64,000 nucleotides of DNA from Aliivibrio fischeri ATCC 7744 = JCM 18803 = DSM 507 (GTDB lineage: Bacteria; Pseudomonadota; Gammaproteobacteria; Enterobacterales; Vibrionaceae), in assembly GCF_023983475.1 (NCBI RefSeq), contig NZ_CP092712.1:2170001-2234000 (forward strand). The letters run 5' to 3'. Position 1 is the stretch's first letter. Every line of letters begins with the position of its first letter. Shown here piece after piece: positions 7,757 to 16,456 of this stretch. A model generated the notes under the pieces. It did not search any database, was not told the DNA's origin, and saw only the letters and a list, made by a program, of their open reading frames with translations. The position numbers were made by a program, and so were the translations under genes.

Positions 7757-8893
7757 ATGAAAAAAATAATTTATTTAATTACCTCTATATTAACAATGAG
7801 TTACATTGCACCAGCACATGCTGAGTGGTTTGAGGTAACAGGTTCAGCAAGTGTCTTAACCAGTAAAGATGCGGCAAGAGCTAATGCACTAGAAGATGCC
7901 GCTTATCAAGCAATGCTGTTTTCTGGGGCCGATATTAGCCGCCTAAAGGATCTTAAGATCTTTTTAGAGAATGATAATAAACGTTATCAATTTAGCGGTA
8001 GTGAAATTCGCAGTATCGAAGTGGTTAAAGAAAAGAAGAAAAACGACAAAATTTATATTACTGCTCGTATTGATATCTACCCTTCGGCAAACAGTTGCCA
8101 TATAGGGCAATACAAGAAGACGTTTATGACGAGTGAAATCACGATTGACTCACCACAACAAGCGGTAATGGGTAAGGTATATCATTTAGGTGAAGATTTA
8201 AGTACGATTTTTTCACGTCAATTAGATAAAGAATCACAAAGCTTTGTATCAGTAGGTACTTCTCATATTCGTATTGATAAACGTCAACCAGAAGTTGCTA
8301 AAATGATAGCGGAAGATCATGGTGCGCAGTACATATTCTCAGGAAGCATTACAGACTTAAGTGCCACGATTGAACAGAATTTACTAAAGAAAGATACCAT
8401 TAACCGTCAATTTGCTATCGAAGTTGCGGTATTAGATGGTAAGACAGGTCAAACAATTTACAACAACAACTACCGTGAAGTTGCGTTATGGAACTTTCCT
8501 AAAACCAGTGAAGTAGATACACAGAGCGCACGTTTTTGGACTTCTGCTTATGGCGAAATGGTATTAAGAGTTAACCGTGACATCATGCTTGATCTTGAAA
8601 ATCAATTTGCTTGTAAAATGACACTGCCACAAGTTGTAAATATCAATAATAACCGTATCACAATGGATCTTGGTCGTATTCACGGTGTTAAGAAAGGCGA
8701 TAAATTAGATCTTTGGCATACAGGTTCTTTTATTGATCAAAATGGTTTACCACGTAATAAAGTGACTAAGACAAGTATTACGTTAACCGTAGATCGAGTG
8801 TATGAACAAAATGCAGATCTTGTTATTGATCAACCACAGTTAATTAATAGCATTCAAATTGGCGATGTTATGCATAAAAACATAGCTGAATAA
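7757..8893 (+). CDS. flgT: Flagellar H-ring protein FlgT
   Basis: 378 residues with a cleavable signal peptide (MKKIIYLITSILTMSYIAPAHA). FlgT forms the H-ring around the LP ring in sodium-driven polar flagella and recruits the MotX/MotY T-ring. The mature N-terminal domain begins EWFEVTGSASVLTSKDAARA, as in Vibrio FlgT, and the C-terminal domain has NNNRITMDLGRIHGVKKGDK. It is divergent from flgO-flgP, the normal Vibrio context. Confidence 0.95.
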   Translation: MKKIIYLITSILTMSYIAPAHAEWFEVTGSASVLTSKDAARANALEDAAYQAMLFSGADISRLKDLKIFLENDNKRYQFSGSEIRSIEVVKEKKKNDKIYITARIDIYPSANSCHIGQYKKTFMTSEITIDSPQQAVMGKVYHLGEDLSTIFSRQLDKESQSFVSVGTSHIRIDKRQPEVAKMIAEDHGAQYIFSGSITDLSATIEQNLLKKDTINRQFAIEVAVLDGKTGQTIYNNNYREVALWNFPKTSEVDTQSARFWTSAYGEMVLRVNRDIMLDLENQFACKMTLPQVVNINNNRITMDLGRIHGVKKGDKLDLWHTGSFIDQNGLPRNKVTKTSITLTVDRVYEQNADLVIDQPQLINSIQIGDVMHKNIAE

Positions 8894-8914
8894 ACCAGTT
8901 TTCAACCTTTAAGT

Positions 8915-8955
8915 AATGAGAAGCAGTGCCTAGTGTGTTGTTTCTCATTGTTTTA
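8915..8955 (+). terminator. Probable terminator after flgT
   Basis: Arms AATGAGAA and TTCTCATT (8-bp stem, long loop) followed by GTTTTAT, 22 bp after the flgT stop. The T-run is short, so termination may be weak. Confidence 0.5.
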
Positions 8956-9035
8956 TGACTCTTACCAACGTTTTACCTCCTTAGTTATTGTATTCTTAGT
9001 CAATAATTCAAATTCAATTTTCAAATCAGAATGCA

Positions 9036-10487
9036 ATGCTAGGTTATTTTCACTTTATTATCGGTTGTTTTTTCTTTCTGATAAGCTTTAATTCATCTGC
9101 AACTTCAGTCATGTCCTCAGAATCTTGGCAAGAAGAATACCATTTAAACCGTATTGAGAATCCAAACAAAGCACTCTCAATGCTAAACAATGTGTATTCA
9201 TCACTACCACCAAGTACTGAACGTATTTTTACTGCAACAAGAATCCATGGTTTTGTAACTCGCCGTGGTAACGAATATACCTCCCCACTTAAAAATAATA
9301 CAACGAATATTTATGATCATATTGAATCATTAATCTTATTATCTATGGACTTAGAAGATAATGGGGATTATAAACAAGCACTTCAACAAATTAAGAAAGC
9401 TCAGCTGAAATCAAAAAATTTAAATGACTTAGATTTAAATAGTTTGTTATCTATTAAGCAATGTCGTTCAAACTTAGCTTTAGGCAATTATTATCTCGCT
9501 GAATTTTACTGCCAATCGGCAATAAAGCACTTAGAAAAAACAAAAGATCATTATATCGATATCAAATGGGCATATCGCTTATTAGCTTTAAGCTATCAAG
9601 GCGTAAGTGATTTTAAATCCGCATTAAAAGCCAATGAAAAAGCATTATCTCTAAGCAAAAGTTATGAATTAAACGATACGATTTATAATAATATTAGCTC
9701 GTTATTACTACAGATGGGACAATTAAAAGAAGCAGAGAAGTATGCAAAAAAAGCATTAAAAATAAGGGAGAAGCGTCAAATCAGTCAAAAAATTGCACAG
9801 TCACATATTCTTCTCGCACAGATATATTTAAAATCATCGCAATATGTTTACGCGAAATCGTGTGCAAATTTCGCTATAGCACAACTTAATGACAATACAA
9901 CTAATGCGCAAACTCTTAGTCAAGCATACTTAACATTAGCAGCAGTTCTAAATAAACAGAGTTATTATGATGAAGCCATTGAATATCTACTACTCGCATT
10001 AAAACAATTAGACAACCATTCAAATTCCGACTTACTTATTAATACTTATCAGCTACTTAGCAGTGCTTATTTAAAGCATGAAAACTCAAATAAAGCATTA
10101 GACTACATATCAATTGCTATTGATAAATCTCAACAATCCCAGAACCAGCAAGCATTAGCAAATTCATATCTCATAAAATCAGATATAGAAGAATTTACTG
10201 GTGATATAAGAGCAGCTCTTATTACTCGCAAACTATATGAAAATGTCATCAAAAAAATTCATGCTTTAAATGATGACAATAGAGATATCACATTAGAATT
10301 ACGTAACCTTCTAATAGAGAAAGAAAAAGAAAAGTTACAGCATTTAAAAGAAAAGCATCAACAGTTATCAGCGATAAATACAGAGAAACAACATAAATTA
10401 CTCTTTCAAATTATGATTATTATTTTAGTTTTAATCGTTTATTTAGTGTTGCGTTTAAAATTGAATCCTAAGCATAATTTCAATTAA
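9036..10487 (+). CDS. Secreted/membrane TPR protein with C-terminal transmembrane segment
   Basis: 483 residues. A signal peptide (FHFIIGCFFFLISFNSSATS) is followed by about eight tetratricopeptide-type helical repeats (about residues 95-400; for example ALSYQGVSDFKSALKANEKA and KEAEKYAKKALKIREKR). Then comes a coiled coil (ELRNLLIEKEKEKLQHLKEK) and one transmembrane helix (LLFQIMIIILVLIVYLVLRL), and the protein ends 10 residues later. This is the sensor half of TPR-type membrane signalling proteins (TPR, coiled coil, TM, then GGDEF, kinase or HTH), but no output domain is present and none was seen in the downstream sequence. Function unknown; the product could be a scaffold or a truncated sensor. 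Confidence 0.8.
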   Translation: MLGYFHFIIGCFFFLISFNSSATSVMSSESWQEEYHLNRIENPNKALSMLNNVYSSLPPSTERIFTATRIHGFVTRRGNEYTSPLKNNTTNIYDHIESLILLSMDLEDNGDYKQALQQIKKAQLKSKNLNDLDLNSLLSIKQCRSNLALGNYYLAEFYCQSAIKHLEKTKDHYIDIKWAYRLLALSYQGVSDFKSALKANEKALSLSKSYELNDTIYNNISSLLLQMGQLKEAEKYAKKALKIREKRQISQKIAQSHILLAQIYLKSSQYVYAKSCANFAIAQLNDNTTNAQTLSQAYLTLAAVLNKQSYYDEAIEYLLLALKQLDNHSNSDLLINTYQLLSSAYLKHENSNKALDYISIAIDKSQQSQNQQALANSYLIKSDIEEFTGDIRAALITRKLYENVIKKIHALNDDNRDITLELRNLLIEKEKEKLQHLKEKHQQLSAINTEKQHKLLFQIMIIILVLIVYLVLRLKLNPKHNFN

Positions 10488-10569
10488 TGCTCTATATTTA
10501 GATATAGCAATGGATATGCAACACCTAAAATCGTAAGGAAAAATCAATCGTATTATTGAGGTCTAAGCG

Positions 10570-10743
10570 ATGAAGTACACATTTTTAGCTATTCTTTTAT
10601 CTATATCTTCGTTTAATGTACTTGCATATGGCGGCGCAACTGAAGTTGGTCCAAAAGTATCTTGTGAACTACCCGATGGGACAGTATCAGAAACTTATTT
10701 ATTATTATGCAAGGGCAATGGCGGTACTGTTAAAGCTGATTAA
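10570..10743 (+). CDS. Small secreted protein, 57 residues, unknown
   Basis: ATG at 10570 with a GAGG ribosome-binding site about 10 bp before it; stop at 10741-10743. The product has a clear signal peptide (MKYTFLAILLSISSFNVLAY, likely cut after LA) and a 38-residue mature part with only two cysteines (VSCELPDG and LLLCKGNGG), which could form one disulfide in the periplasm. A bidirectional terminator follows. I do not recognise the family. The strong signal peptide, ribosome-binding site and terminator argue that it is real. Confidence 0.65.
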   Translation: MKYTFLAILLSISSFNVLAYGGATEVGPKVSCELPDGTVSETYLLLCKGNGGTVKAD

Positions 10744-10805
10744 AGAAAGCATTAATCAGTAGCAATGACTAAGTAATTACTGAAAAAGTAAAAACGCCAA
10801 GCATA

Positions 10806-10836
10806 AAAAAACCGCTGAATAACAGCGGTTTTTATC
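10806..10836. terminator. Bidirectional terminator between small secreted ORF and gltX
   Basis: Perfect stem AACCGCTG / CAGCGGTT with a 5-nt loop and A-run/T-run flanks, so it can end transcripts from both sides. Confidence 0.87.
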
Positions 10837-10852
10837 TAAAATATAAGCAGGA

Positions 10853-12277
10853 TTATGCGTTAGCTTCACGCTCTGCGATAAATGCTAATGCCATCTTGAT
10901 ACGAGCAACAACACGCTCTTTACCCACTAATTGCATAACAGCATCTACTGATGGTGATTGACCACCGCCAGTTACCGCAACACGTAGAGGCATACCAATT
11001 TTACCCATACCGATTTCTAACTCAGCACACACTTCTTCAATTACGTTATGTAGGTTTTCAGTAGTCCACTCTTCTAGCGCTTCAACTTTAGCTAAAGCAA
11101 GCTCTAATGGGCCTTTAGCAACACCACGTAAGTGTTTCTTCGCAGCACCAGCTTCGAACTCTTCGAAATCTTGATAGAAGTAGCGAGATTGCTCCGCTAA
11201 TTCAATCAGCGTATTACAACGCTCACCTACCAGCTTAATAACTTCAGTAATTGCAGGTCCATTATCTAAAGAGATTTCTTTTTGATCTAAGTGCCATTGT
11301 AGGTATTTTGCAACATACTCAGGCTCTGATGATTTAATGTAGTGGTTGTTTAACCATAACAATTTATCAGTGTTGAATGCTGATGCTGATTTACTTACTG
11401 CGCTTAAACTAAATAGATTAATCATCTCTTCTTGAGAGAAAATCTCTTGATCACCATGAGACCAACCTAAACGTACTAAGTAGTTATTAAGTGCGTTTGG
11501 TAGGTAACCTTCATCACGGTATTGCATTACAGATACCGCACCATGACGCTTAGACAGTTTTGCACCATCATCACCAAGGATCATTGCACAGTGTGCAAAC
11601 ATTGGTACTGGAGCACCTAATGCTTCATAGATATTGATTTGACGAGGCGTGTTATTGATATGGTCTTCACCACGAATAACTTGAGTAATACCCATATCCC
11701 AGTCATCAACCACTACTACGAAGTTGTATGTTGGAGCACCATCAGTACGACGAATGATTAAGTCATCCAGTTGGCTGTTTGAGATTTCAATGCGGCCACG
11801 GATCTGATCATCAAATACTACCGAACCTTCTTTTGGGTTACGGAAGCGAATTACACATGCATCACCTTCTTTTGCAGCCGCGTTCGCAGCAACAATTTTA
11901 GGATGATTTGCATCGTAACGAGCCATTTCTTTGTTTGCTTCTTGCTCTGCACGAATTTCATCTAGCAGTTCTTTTGATGCATAACATTTGTATGCTTTAT
12001 CTTCAGCAAGCAGTTGGTCAACAACTTCATTGTAACGGTCAAAACGCTTAGATTGGTAATATGGACCTTCATCCCATTCCATACCCATCCAGTGCATACC
12101 TTCAATAATAGCCTCTACCGCTTCTTGAGAGTTACGCTCTAGATCCGTATCTTCGATACGTAGAACAAATTCGCCACCTTGGTTTTTAGCAAAAAGCCAT
12201 GAGTAAAGTGCTGTACGAGCACCACCAACGTGAAGATAGCCTGTTGGGCTTGGAGCAAAACGAGTTTTAACCGTCAT
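10853..12277 (-). CDS. gltX: Glutamate--tRNA ligase GltX
   Basis: 474 residues, a full-length class I aminoacyl-tRNA synthetase that charges tRNA-Glu in the cytoplasm. The HIGH-type motif is [20 protein letters not shown] at residues 7-26 and the KMSKS-type motif is [13 protein letters not shown] near residue 250. The anticodon-binding helical domain forms the C-terminal third. It stands alone on the minus strand and ends at a bidirectional terminator. Confidence 0.98.
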   Translation of the reverse strand: MTVKTRFAPSPTGYLHVGGARTALYSWLFAKNQGGEFVLRIEDTDLERNSQEAVEAIIEGMHWMGMEWDEGPYYQSKRFDRYNEVVDQLLAEDKAYKCYASKELLDEIRAEQEANKEMARYDANHPKIVAANAAAKEGDACVIRFRNPKEGSVVFDDQIRGRIEISNSQLDDLIIRRTDGAPTYNFVVVVDDWDMGITQVIRGEDHINNTPRQINIYEALGAPVPMFAHCAMILGDDGAKLSKRHGAVSVMQYRDEGYLPNALNNYLVRLGWSHGDQEIFSQEEMINLFSLSAVSKSASAFNTDKLLWLNNHYIKSSEPEYVAKYLQWHLDQKEISLDNGPAITEVIKLVGERCNTLIELAEQSRYFYQDFEEFEAGAAKKHLRGVAKGPLELALAKVEALEEWTTENLHNVIEEVCAELEIGMGKIGMPLRVAVTGGGQSPSVDAVMQLVGKERVVARIKMALAFIAEREANA

Positions 12278-12426
12278 TGTTATTACCTTTTTGAAGAGGT
12301 TGAGCTGAATCTGTCAGCACCACATAATTTGTGCGCTATTTTAGCACTATAAGGTAAATCTACAATGATTGAGTTACTTTAATATAAGTAGTACATATTA
12401 AATTAAAATGCACTAACTCTTAAAGT

Positions 12427-12782
12427 CTATTTATAACCAAAATCATAAGCAATAAAAGCATCCCAGCCTCTTTGCCATTCTACCTTTATCATCACTACAT
12501 CTTTCTGAGAATCACATTGCCCTGTATAACGAATACCACTGATCCCCTTCTCAAAAGCTTGAAAAGGATTACAATAATCGTTTATACCTTTTTGATATCC
12601 TTCAAGGTAGGCTTTTTTACTAAATGGAATTTTTTCTTTCATTTGTGTTAATGCATCATCATCTATACTATACCCTCGGCTTCCAAAACGTTTGCCTTGC
12701 CCAAACCAATACTCCTCAGAAGTCTGCGGTATAGAAGTACACCCAAGAAAAAAAATAAAATTAAATAAGATATTTTCTTCAT
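12427..12782 (-). pseudogene. Frameshifted copy of the small porin-associated lipoprotein (DUF2799-like)
   Basis: The original start is at 12780-12782, right after a GGAGG ribosome-binding site, and gives MKKISYLILFFF. The frame then breaks in a run of eight T (minus strand; plus-strand A-run 12748-12755). One added T would restore the lipobox FFFLGC and the whole body (TSIPQTSEEYWFGQGKRFGS and onward) through to the stop at 12427. The downstream part from 12642 is an open 71-residue fragment. The restored protein is closely similar to the intact lipoprotein at 14595-14951. This may be a decayed copy, a slippage-prone phase-variable gene, or a sequencing error in a homopolymer. Confidence 0.82.
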
Positions 12783-12799
12783 AACACCTCCTTAAAAAA

Positions 12800-12824
12800 A
12801 AGCTGAGCTATAAGCTCAGCTTTA
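12800..12824 (-). terminator. Hairpin between porin copy B and its broken lipoprotein gene
   Basis: AAGCTGAGC-TATAA-GCTCAGCTT, the same stem as after porin copy A, in the same position. Conservation in both halves of the duplication supports a role as partial terminator or mRNA 3' end. Confidence 0.6.
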
Positions 12825-12842
12825 AGTTTAGCAGATTAAACT

Positions 12843-14222
12843 CTATTTAATTCCAAATGGAATCGTCAATGTAAGTTTAAAATCAGTTTCGTCTTGGAAT
12901 AGGTTAGTATAACCAGTCCAGTTTGGAGCATTTGTATCATTAAAGTATTCAGTATAATAGAAACTAATATTTGCCCCTTCTAATGCTCCCCTTTGGATAG
13001 CATAGTTAGCAAATGCACTGTATGCATATTCTAATAAATCATCATATCCAGGAGCCGATGACCCTGCACCAGCTGCTGCACTAAGACCAGCACTAAACCC
13101 TTTACCACCAATATCAGAAAAATCACGAGATGCAGAGAAGAAACCAGCCAACTCACCATCATGGTTAAAGTCCGAGCGATTATTCCACCAAATATCATAC
13201 GCACCATTTGAACCGCCATACTCTTTAGTTAGACGGTAAGACATATTACCTACATTATTTGAATTCAAGTCTTCAGCTACGGTATATGTTGCTTCAGCTC
13301 TAAATGAATACTGACCAAATGATTTAGCCGATAGGAATGCCAATTGGAATGCCGTACTATCAAATTGCTCGCTATCATCAACTACGTAAAGTTGAGGAGA
13401 CCAGAAGAAACCACTATCGGTTGTTCCTTTAACTTTAAAGTGCATATTTTTACGGTCACCATCAGTTAATGCACCGTAACCAAAGTCTAAAGAAATATTA
13501 TTTGCTAAATTATAACGAGCACCAACAGAATAAACTACACCTGCATCTTCGCCATCAGAAGTTCTGAATTCATAAGTTTCTTTAAACCAAGGTGCTTTAT
13601 ATTCATCTGCGACTACTACACCTAACGCCAAGTCGCCAAAGGTAGCACCAACTTCACCACCACGATAAGTACCAGGAGCAAACGACCAGTTAACTCCTAA
13701 TGAGCTAGGTACAGAAGGTTGAAAATAACCTAACTTAGCTGTAACACTTTCACCAAATTTAAATTTCGCTGCCGCTGTAGCAAATGATGCTCCATTATCG
13801 TTACAATCAGTCCATACATTACTACAGCTACTATCTTCTGCTTTTTTATCGTATGGATTATTTACACCCCAAAAGTTCATTTCGTGGTCAGCACCACCGT
13901 TTTGCCACATATCAAATGTACTATAAATCACCACATCAGCGCCAGCGACACCACCAATATAACCAGAATTAAAACCAATATTGGCAAAAATAGAGCCATG
14001 GTCTAAGTTAGTTGTTTTTTTAGTATCATTACCATTAGCATCTACATTCCCGCGATCACGAGAACGCATCCAGAAATTTAAATTACCACTAATTGTAGAC
14101 TCAGAAAAAAATTCAGACGTATTTGCTACATACTCTTGTGATACAGCTTCTTCAGCAAGAACCATTTGTGGCGCAACTAATGCACCCGTAATAGTTGCAG
14201 CTAAAAGGGTTTTCTTAAACAT
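12843..14222 (-). CDS. OprD/ChiP-like outer-membrane porin, copy B
   Basis: 459 residues from the ATG at 14222, whose AAGGAG lies 8 bp away. The ATG at 14228 is only 2 bp from it. A signal peptide ends at APQMVLA-EE. The mature protein is a beta-barrel rich in alternating aromatic strands and ends in FKLTLTIPFGIK. Motifs NWSFAPGTYRGGEVGATFGD and YDIWWNNRSDFNHDGELAGF resemble, from memory, the E. coli chitoporin ChiP (YbfM) of the OprD family, which takes up chitooligosaccharides. The substrate here is inferred. It is about three-quarters identical by eye to copy A at 15022-16419; each copy is followed by a small lipoprotein gene, like E. coli chiP-chiQ. Confidence 0.85.
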   Translation of the reverse strand: MFKKTLLAATITGALVAPQMVLAEEAVSQEYVANTSEFFSESTISGNLNFWMRSRDRGNVDANGNDTKKTTNLDHGSIFANIGFNSGYIGGVAGADVVIYSTFDMWQNGGADHEMNFWGVNNPYDKKAEDSSCSNVWTDCNDNGASFATAAAKFKFGESVTAKLGYFQPSVPSSLGVNWSFAPGTYRGGEVGATFGDLALGVVVADEYKAPWFKETYEFRTSDGEDAGVVYSVGARYNLANNISLDFGYGALTDGDRKNMHFKVKGTTDSGFFWSPQLYVVDDSEQFDSTAFQLAFLSAKSFGQYSFRAEATYTVAEDLNSNNVGNMSYRLTKEYGGSNGAYDIWWNNRSDFNHDGELAGFFSASRDFSDIGGKGFSAGLSAAAGAGSSAPGYDDLLEYAYSAFANYAIQRGALEGANISFYYTEYFNDTNAPNWTGYTNLFQDETDFKLTLTIPFGIK

Positions 14223-14252
14223 AGTCATAACTCCTTCATTTAACTAATTAAG

Positions 14253-14298
14253 TAATGCATGGATATTTAAGTTGGTCGCCGAAATGAACCATGCATTA
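14253..14298 (-). promoter_or_regulatory. Leader hairpin of porin copy B with conserved loop
   Basis: A 10-bp outer stem (plus-strand arms TAATGCATGG at 14253-14262 and its complement at 14289-14298) and a 4-bp inner stem (ATTT/AAAT) enclose the 13-nt loop AAGTTGGTCGCCG at 14269-14281. In the transcript the loop reads CGGCGACCAACTT. It lies 30 nt upstream of the porin start. The porin copy A hairpin has a different stem sequence but the same loop with one base changed. A structured 5' UTR element is inferred; the transcript start has not been seen. Confidence 0.65.
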
Positions 14299-14594
14299 GA
14301 TTTGTTGTCTGGGATGCACTATGACAATGTTTTTTCACAAAGAAAATATAGTAATGTTTTTTGAGTGACCCACTTCAAAAACGAAGTTATATAAAAAAAC
14401 ATAAAACAAATAAAACAAGCGCTTAGATAAAATAAAAAAATAAAGCATAGAATAAAAATAAACGTAAAAGTGAGGGGGATCTCAAGCATGAAACCAAAAC
14501 CACTCAACAACAAGATCTAGATCACTTTAGATTTATATTATTTTTCATTAGTTAATTTTAAATAAGAAAAAAGTGCGAACTAAGTCGCACTCGT
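14299..14594. other. AT-rich upstream region of porin copy B
   Basis: No convincing gene. The open frame at 14319-14513 is low-complexity and hydrophobic by composition. A block near 14391-14412 (ATAAAAAAACATAAAACAAA-like) also occurs upstream of porin copy A near 16609, so the promoter region seems to have been duplicated with the gene. A GATCTAGATC palindrome lies at about 14514-14523. Confidence 0.5.
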
Positions 14595-14951
14595 TTATCT
14601 TATACCGAAATCCCAAGCAATAAAAGATTGCCACCCTCTCTCCCATTCGGCTTTAATCATAATCACTTCTTTTTGGGAATCGCATTGTCCTGTATACCTA
14701 ATGCCACTAATCCCCTTACTAAAAGCCTGAAAAGGATCACAATAGATATTAATTCCTTTTTTATAACCATCAAGGTAGGCTGCTTCATCAAAAGGAACTT
14801 TTTCTTTCATACTTTCTAACGCATCAGTTTCAATACTGTAACCTCGGCTACCAAAGCGCTCTCCTTGCCCGAACCAGTATTCTTTCGGAGTTGTTGGCAC
14901 CGTTGCACAAGAAGTTAATAATATAGATAAAACAACTATCATTTTTTTCAT
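14595..14951 (-). CDS. Small outer-membrane-type lipoprotein (DUF2799-like), intact copy
   Basis: 118 residues with a lipoprotein signal (MIVVLSILLTSCATVP, lipobox Cys at residue 15). The mature part has YWFGQGERFGSRGYSI, a YLDGYKKGINIYCD segment and three cysteines, recalling the DUF2799 family (from memory). It begins 70 bp after the end of porin copy A and has a GGAGG ribosome-binding site. The position after a ChiP-like porin parallels E. coli chiQ, a lipoprotein of unknown function cotranscribed with chiP. A broken paralogue lies at 12427-12782. Confidence 0.8.
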   Translation of the reverse strand: MKKMIVVLSILLTSCATVPTTPKEYWFGQGERFGSRGYSIETDALESMKEKVPFDEAAYLDGYKKGINIYCDPFQAFSKGISGIRYTGQCDSQKEVIMIKAEWERGWQSFIAWDFGIR

Positions 14952-14968
14952 TTAACACCTCCCAATAA

Positions 14969-14995
14969 AAAAGCTGAGCACAAAGGCTCAGCTTA
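14969..14995 (-). terminator. Hairpin between porin copy A and its lipoprotein gene
   Basis: AAAGCTGAGC-ACAAAG-GCTCAGCTT followed by A/T-rich sequence. The same palindrome (AAGCTGAGC ... GCTCAGCTT, about 12800-12823) follows porin copy B. It probably acts as a partial terminator that lowers lipoprotein expression relative to the porin. Confidence 0.6.
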
Positions 14996-15021
14996 AAATA
15001 TATAACTAATTAAATAATAGT

Positions 15022-16419
15022 TTATTTAACACCAAAAGGCATTGTTAACATAAGTTTAAAGTCAGTTTCATCTTGGAATGCATTACTATATGGAGCCCAG
15101 TTACCTGCATCTGAGTCATTAAAGTATTCGGTGTAGTAGAAGCTTACATTTGCCCCCTCTAATGCACCGCCTTGGATTGCATAGTTTGCAAATGCACTAT
15201 AAGCATACTCAACTAAATCATCATAGCCAGGAGATGATGCACCGCCACCAGCTGCGGCACTTAAACCAGCACTAAACCCGGTACCACCGATGTCTGAAAA
15301 ATCTCGAGTTGCTGAAACGAAGCCAGCAATTTCACCATCGTGGTTAAAGTCTGAGCGGTTATTCCACCAAATTTCATAAGCGCCGTTTGAACCACCGTAT
15401 TGTTCAGTCAGGCGATATGCCATATTACCTACATTACCGCGTGTTTCTGTTGAATCAGCCATTGTCATGGTAGCTTCTGCTCGGAAAGAATACTGTCCAG
15501 TACTAAATGCAGATAAGAATGCTAACTGAGCGGCAATGTCATCATCATATTGGTTTTTATCACTTACGATGTACACTTGTGGAGACCAGTAAAAACCACC
15601 ATCTGTAGTGCCTTTCACTTTAAAGTGCATGTTTGAACGATCGCCATCTGTTAGCGTACCAAAACCTGCATCTAAAGAAATACCATTGTCAAATGCATAG
15701 CGAGCACCTAAAGAAATTACTTCACCAGCATCGTTGCCTTTTCCATCTTGGAACTCATACGTTTCTTTGAACCATGGCGCTTTATATTCATCAGCAACAA
15801 CTAAGCCCAGAGCTAGACCACCAAATGATGCACCAACTTCACCACCACGGTATGTACCTGGTGCAAATGACCAGTTAACGCCTAACGTACTTGGTACTGA
15901 TGGTTGAAAGTAACCTAATTTAGCATTTACATTATCACCAAATTTAAATTTAGCATTTGCCGTAGCGAAAGATACGCCATTGTCAGTACAATCAGCAGCC
16001 CAAGTACCACTACAATTACTGTCACTCGGTGTTTTTTCATATGGGTTATTTACACCCCAAAAATTCATTTCGTGGTCTGGGCCACCGTTCTGCCACATAT
16101 CAAATGTTGAGTAAATAACAATATCCGTACCTACAACATCGCCAATATAACCAGAGTTAAAACCTAGATTTACAAAGACTGAACCATGATCCAAGTTAGT
16201 TGTTTTCTTTGTATCATTACCATTAGCATCAACGCCACCGCGATCACGAGCACGCATGAAAAAGTTAACATTACCACTAATTGTTGATTCAGCAAAAAAT
16301 GCTGAAACATCGCTTGTATATTGTTCTGAGACAACTTCCTCTGCCATCACTTGTGGTGCGAATAAAGCCCCTGTAAGTGCAGCGGTAATTGCTGATACTT
16401 TAAAAAATTTGTTTTCCAT
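15022..16419 (-). CDS. OprD/ChiP-like outer-membrane porin, copy A
   Basis: 465 residues. The signal peptide ends at APQVMA-EE. The mature protein is a long beta-barrel ending FKLMLTMPFGVK with the typical C-terminal strand. It shares NWSFAPGTYRGGEVGASFGG and YEIWWNNRSDFNHDGEIAGF with copy B; these segments resemble E. coli ChiP (YbfM), so chitooligosaccharide or other sugar uptake is a reasonable inference. AGGAG lies 9 bp before the ATG. It forms the first half of a tandem duplication [porin-lipoprotein][porin-lipoprotein]. A 70-bp gap to the lipoprotein contains a possible attenuating hairpin (AAGCTGAGC / GCTCAGCTT near 14970-14993). Confidence 0.86.
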   Translation of the reverse strand: MENKFFKVSAITAALTGALFAPQVMAEEVVSEQYTSDVSAFFAESTISGNVNFFMRARDRGGVDANGNDTKKTTNLDHGSVFVNLGFNSGYIGDVVGTDIVIYSTFDMWQNGGPDHEMNFWGVNNPYEKTPSDSNCSGTWAADCTDNGVSFATANAKFKFGDNVNAKLGYFQPSVPSTLGVNWSFAPGTYRGGEVGASFGGLALGLVVADEYKAPWFKETYEFQDGKGNDAGEVISLGARYAFDNGISLDAGFGTLTDGDRSNMHFKVKGTTDGGFYWSPQVYIVSDKNQYDDDIAAQLAFLSAFSTGQYSFRAEATMTMADSTETRGNVGNMAYRLTEQYGGSNGAYEIWWNNRSDFNHDGEIAGFVSATRDFSDIGGTGFSAGLSAAAGGGASSPGYDDLVEYAYSAFANYAIQGGALEGANVSFYYTEYFNDSDAGNWAPYSNAFQDETDFKLMLTMPFGVK

Positions 16420-16456
16420 GGAATAAAGCTCCTAAAAATGGATATAGCTGTGTTCA

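Noticed and set aside
12427-12642. 71-residue ORF as a complete gene
   Set aside because: It is the downstream fragment of a longer lipoprotein gene whose start and lipobox are in another frame; listed as a frameshifted gene instead.
14319-14513. 64-residue hydrophobic ORF on the minus strand upstream of porin copy B
   Set aside because: Phe/Leu/Ser-rich product of AT-rich DNA, no ribosome-binding site, and it lies in the likely promoter/leader region.
14512-14527. CRP site upstream of porin copy B
   Set aside because: The GATCTAGATC palindrome has only a partial right half of a CRP site and no good left half.
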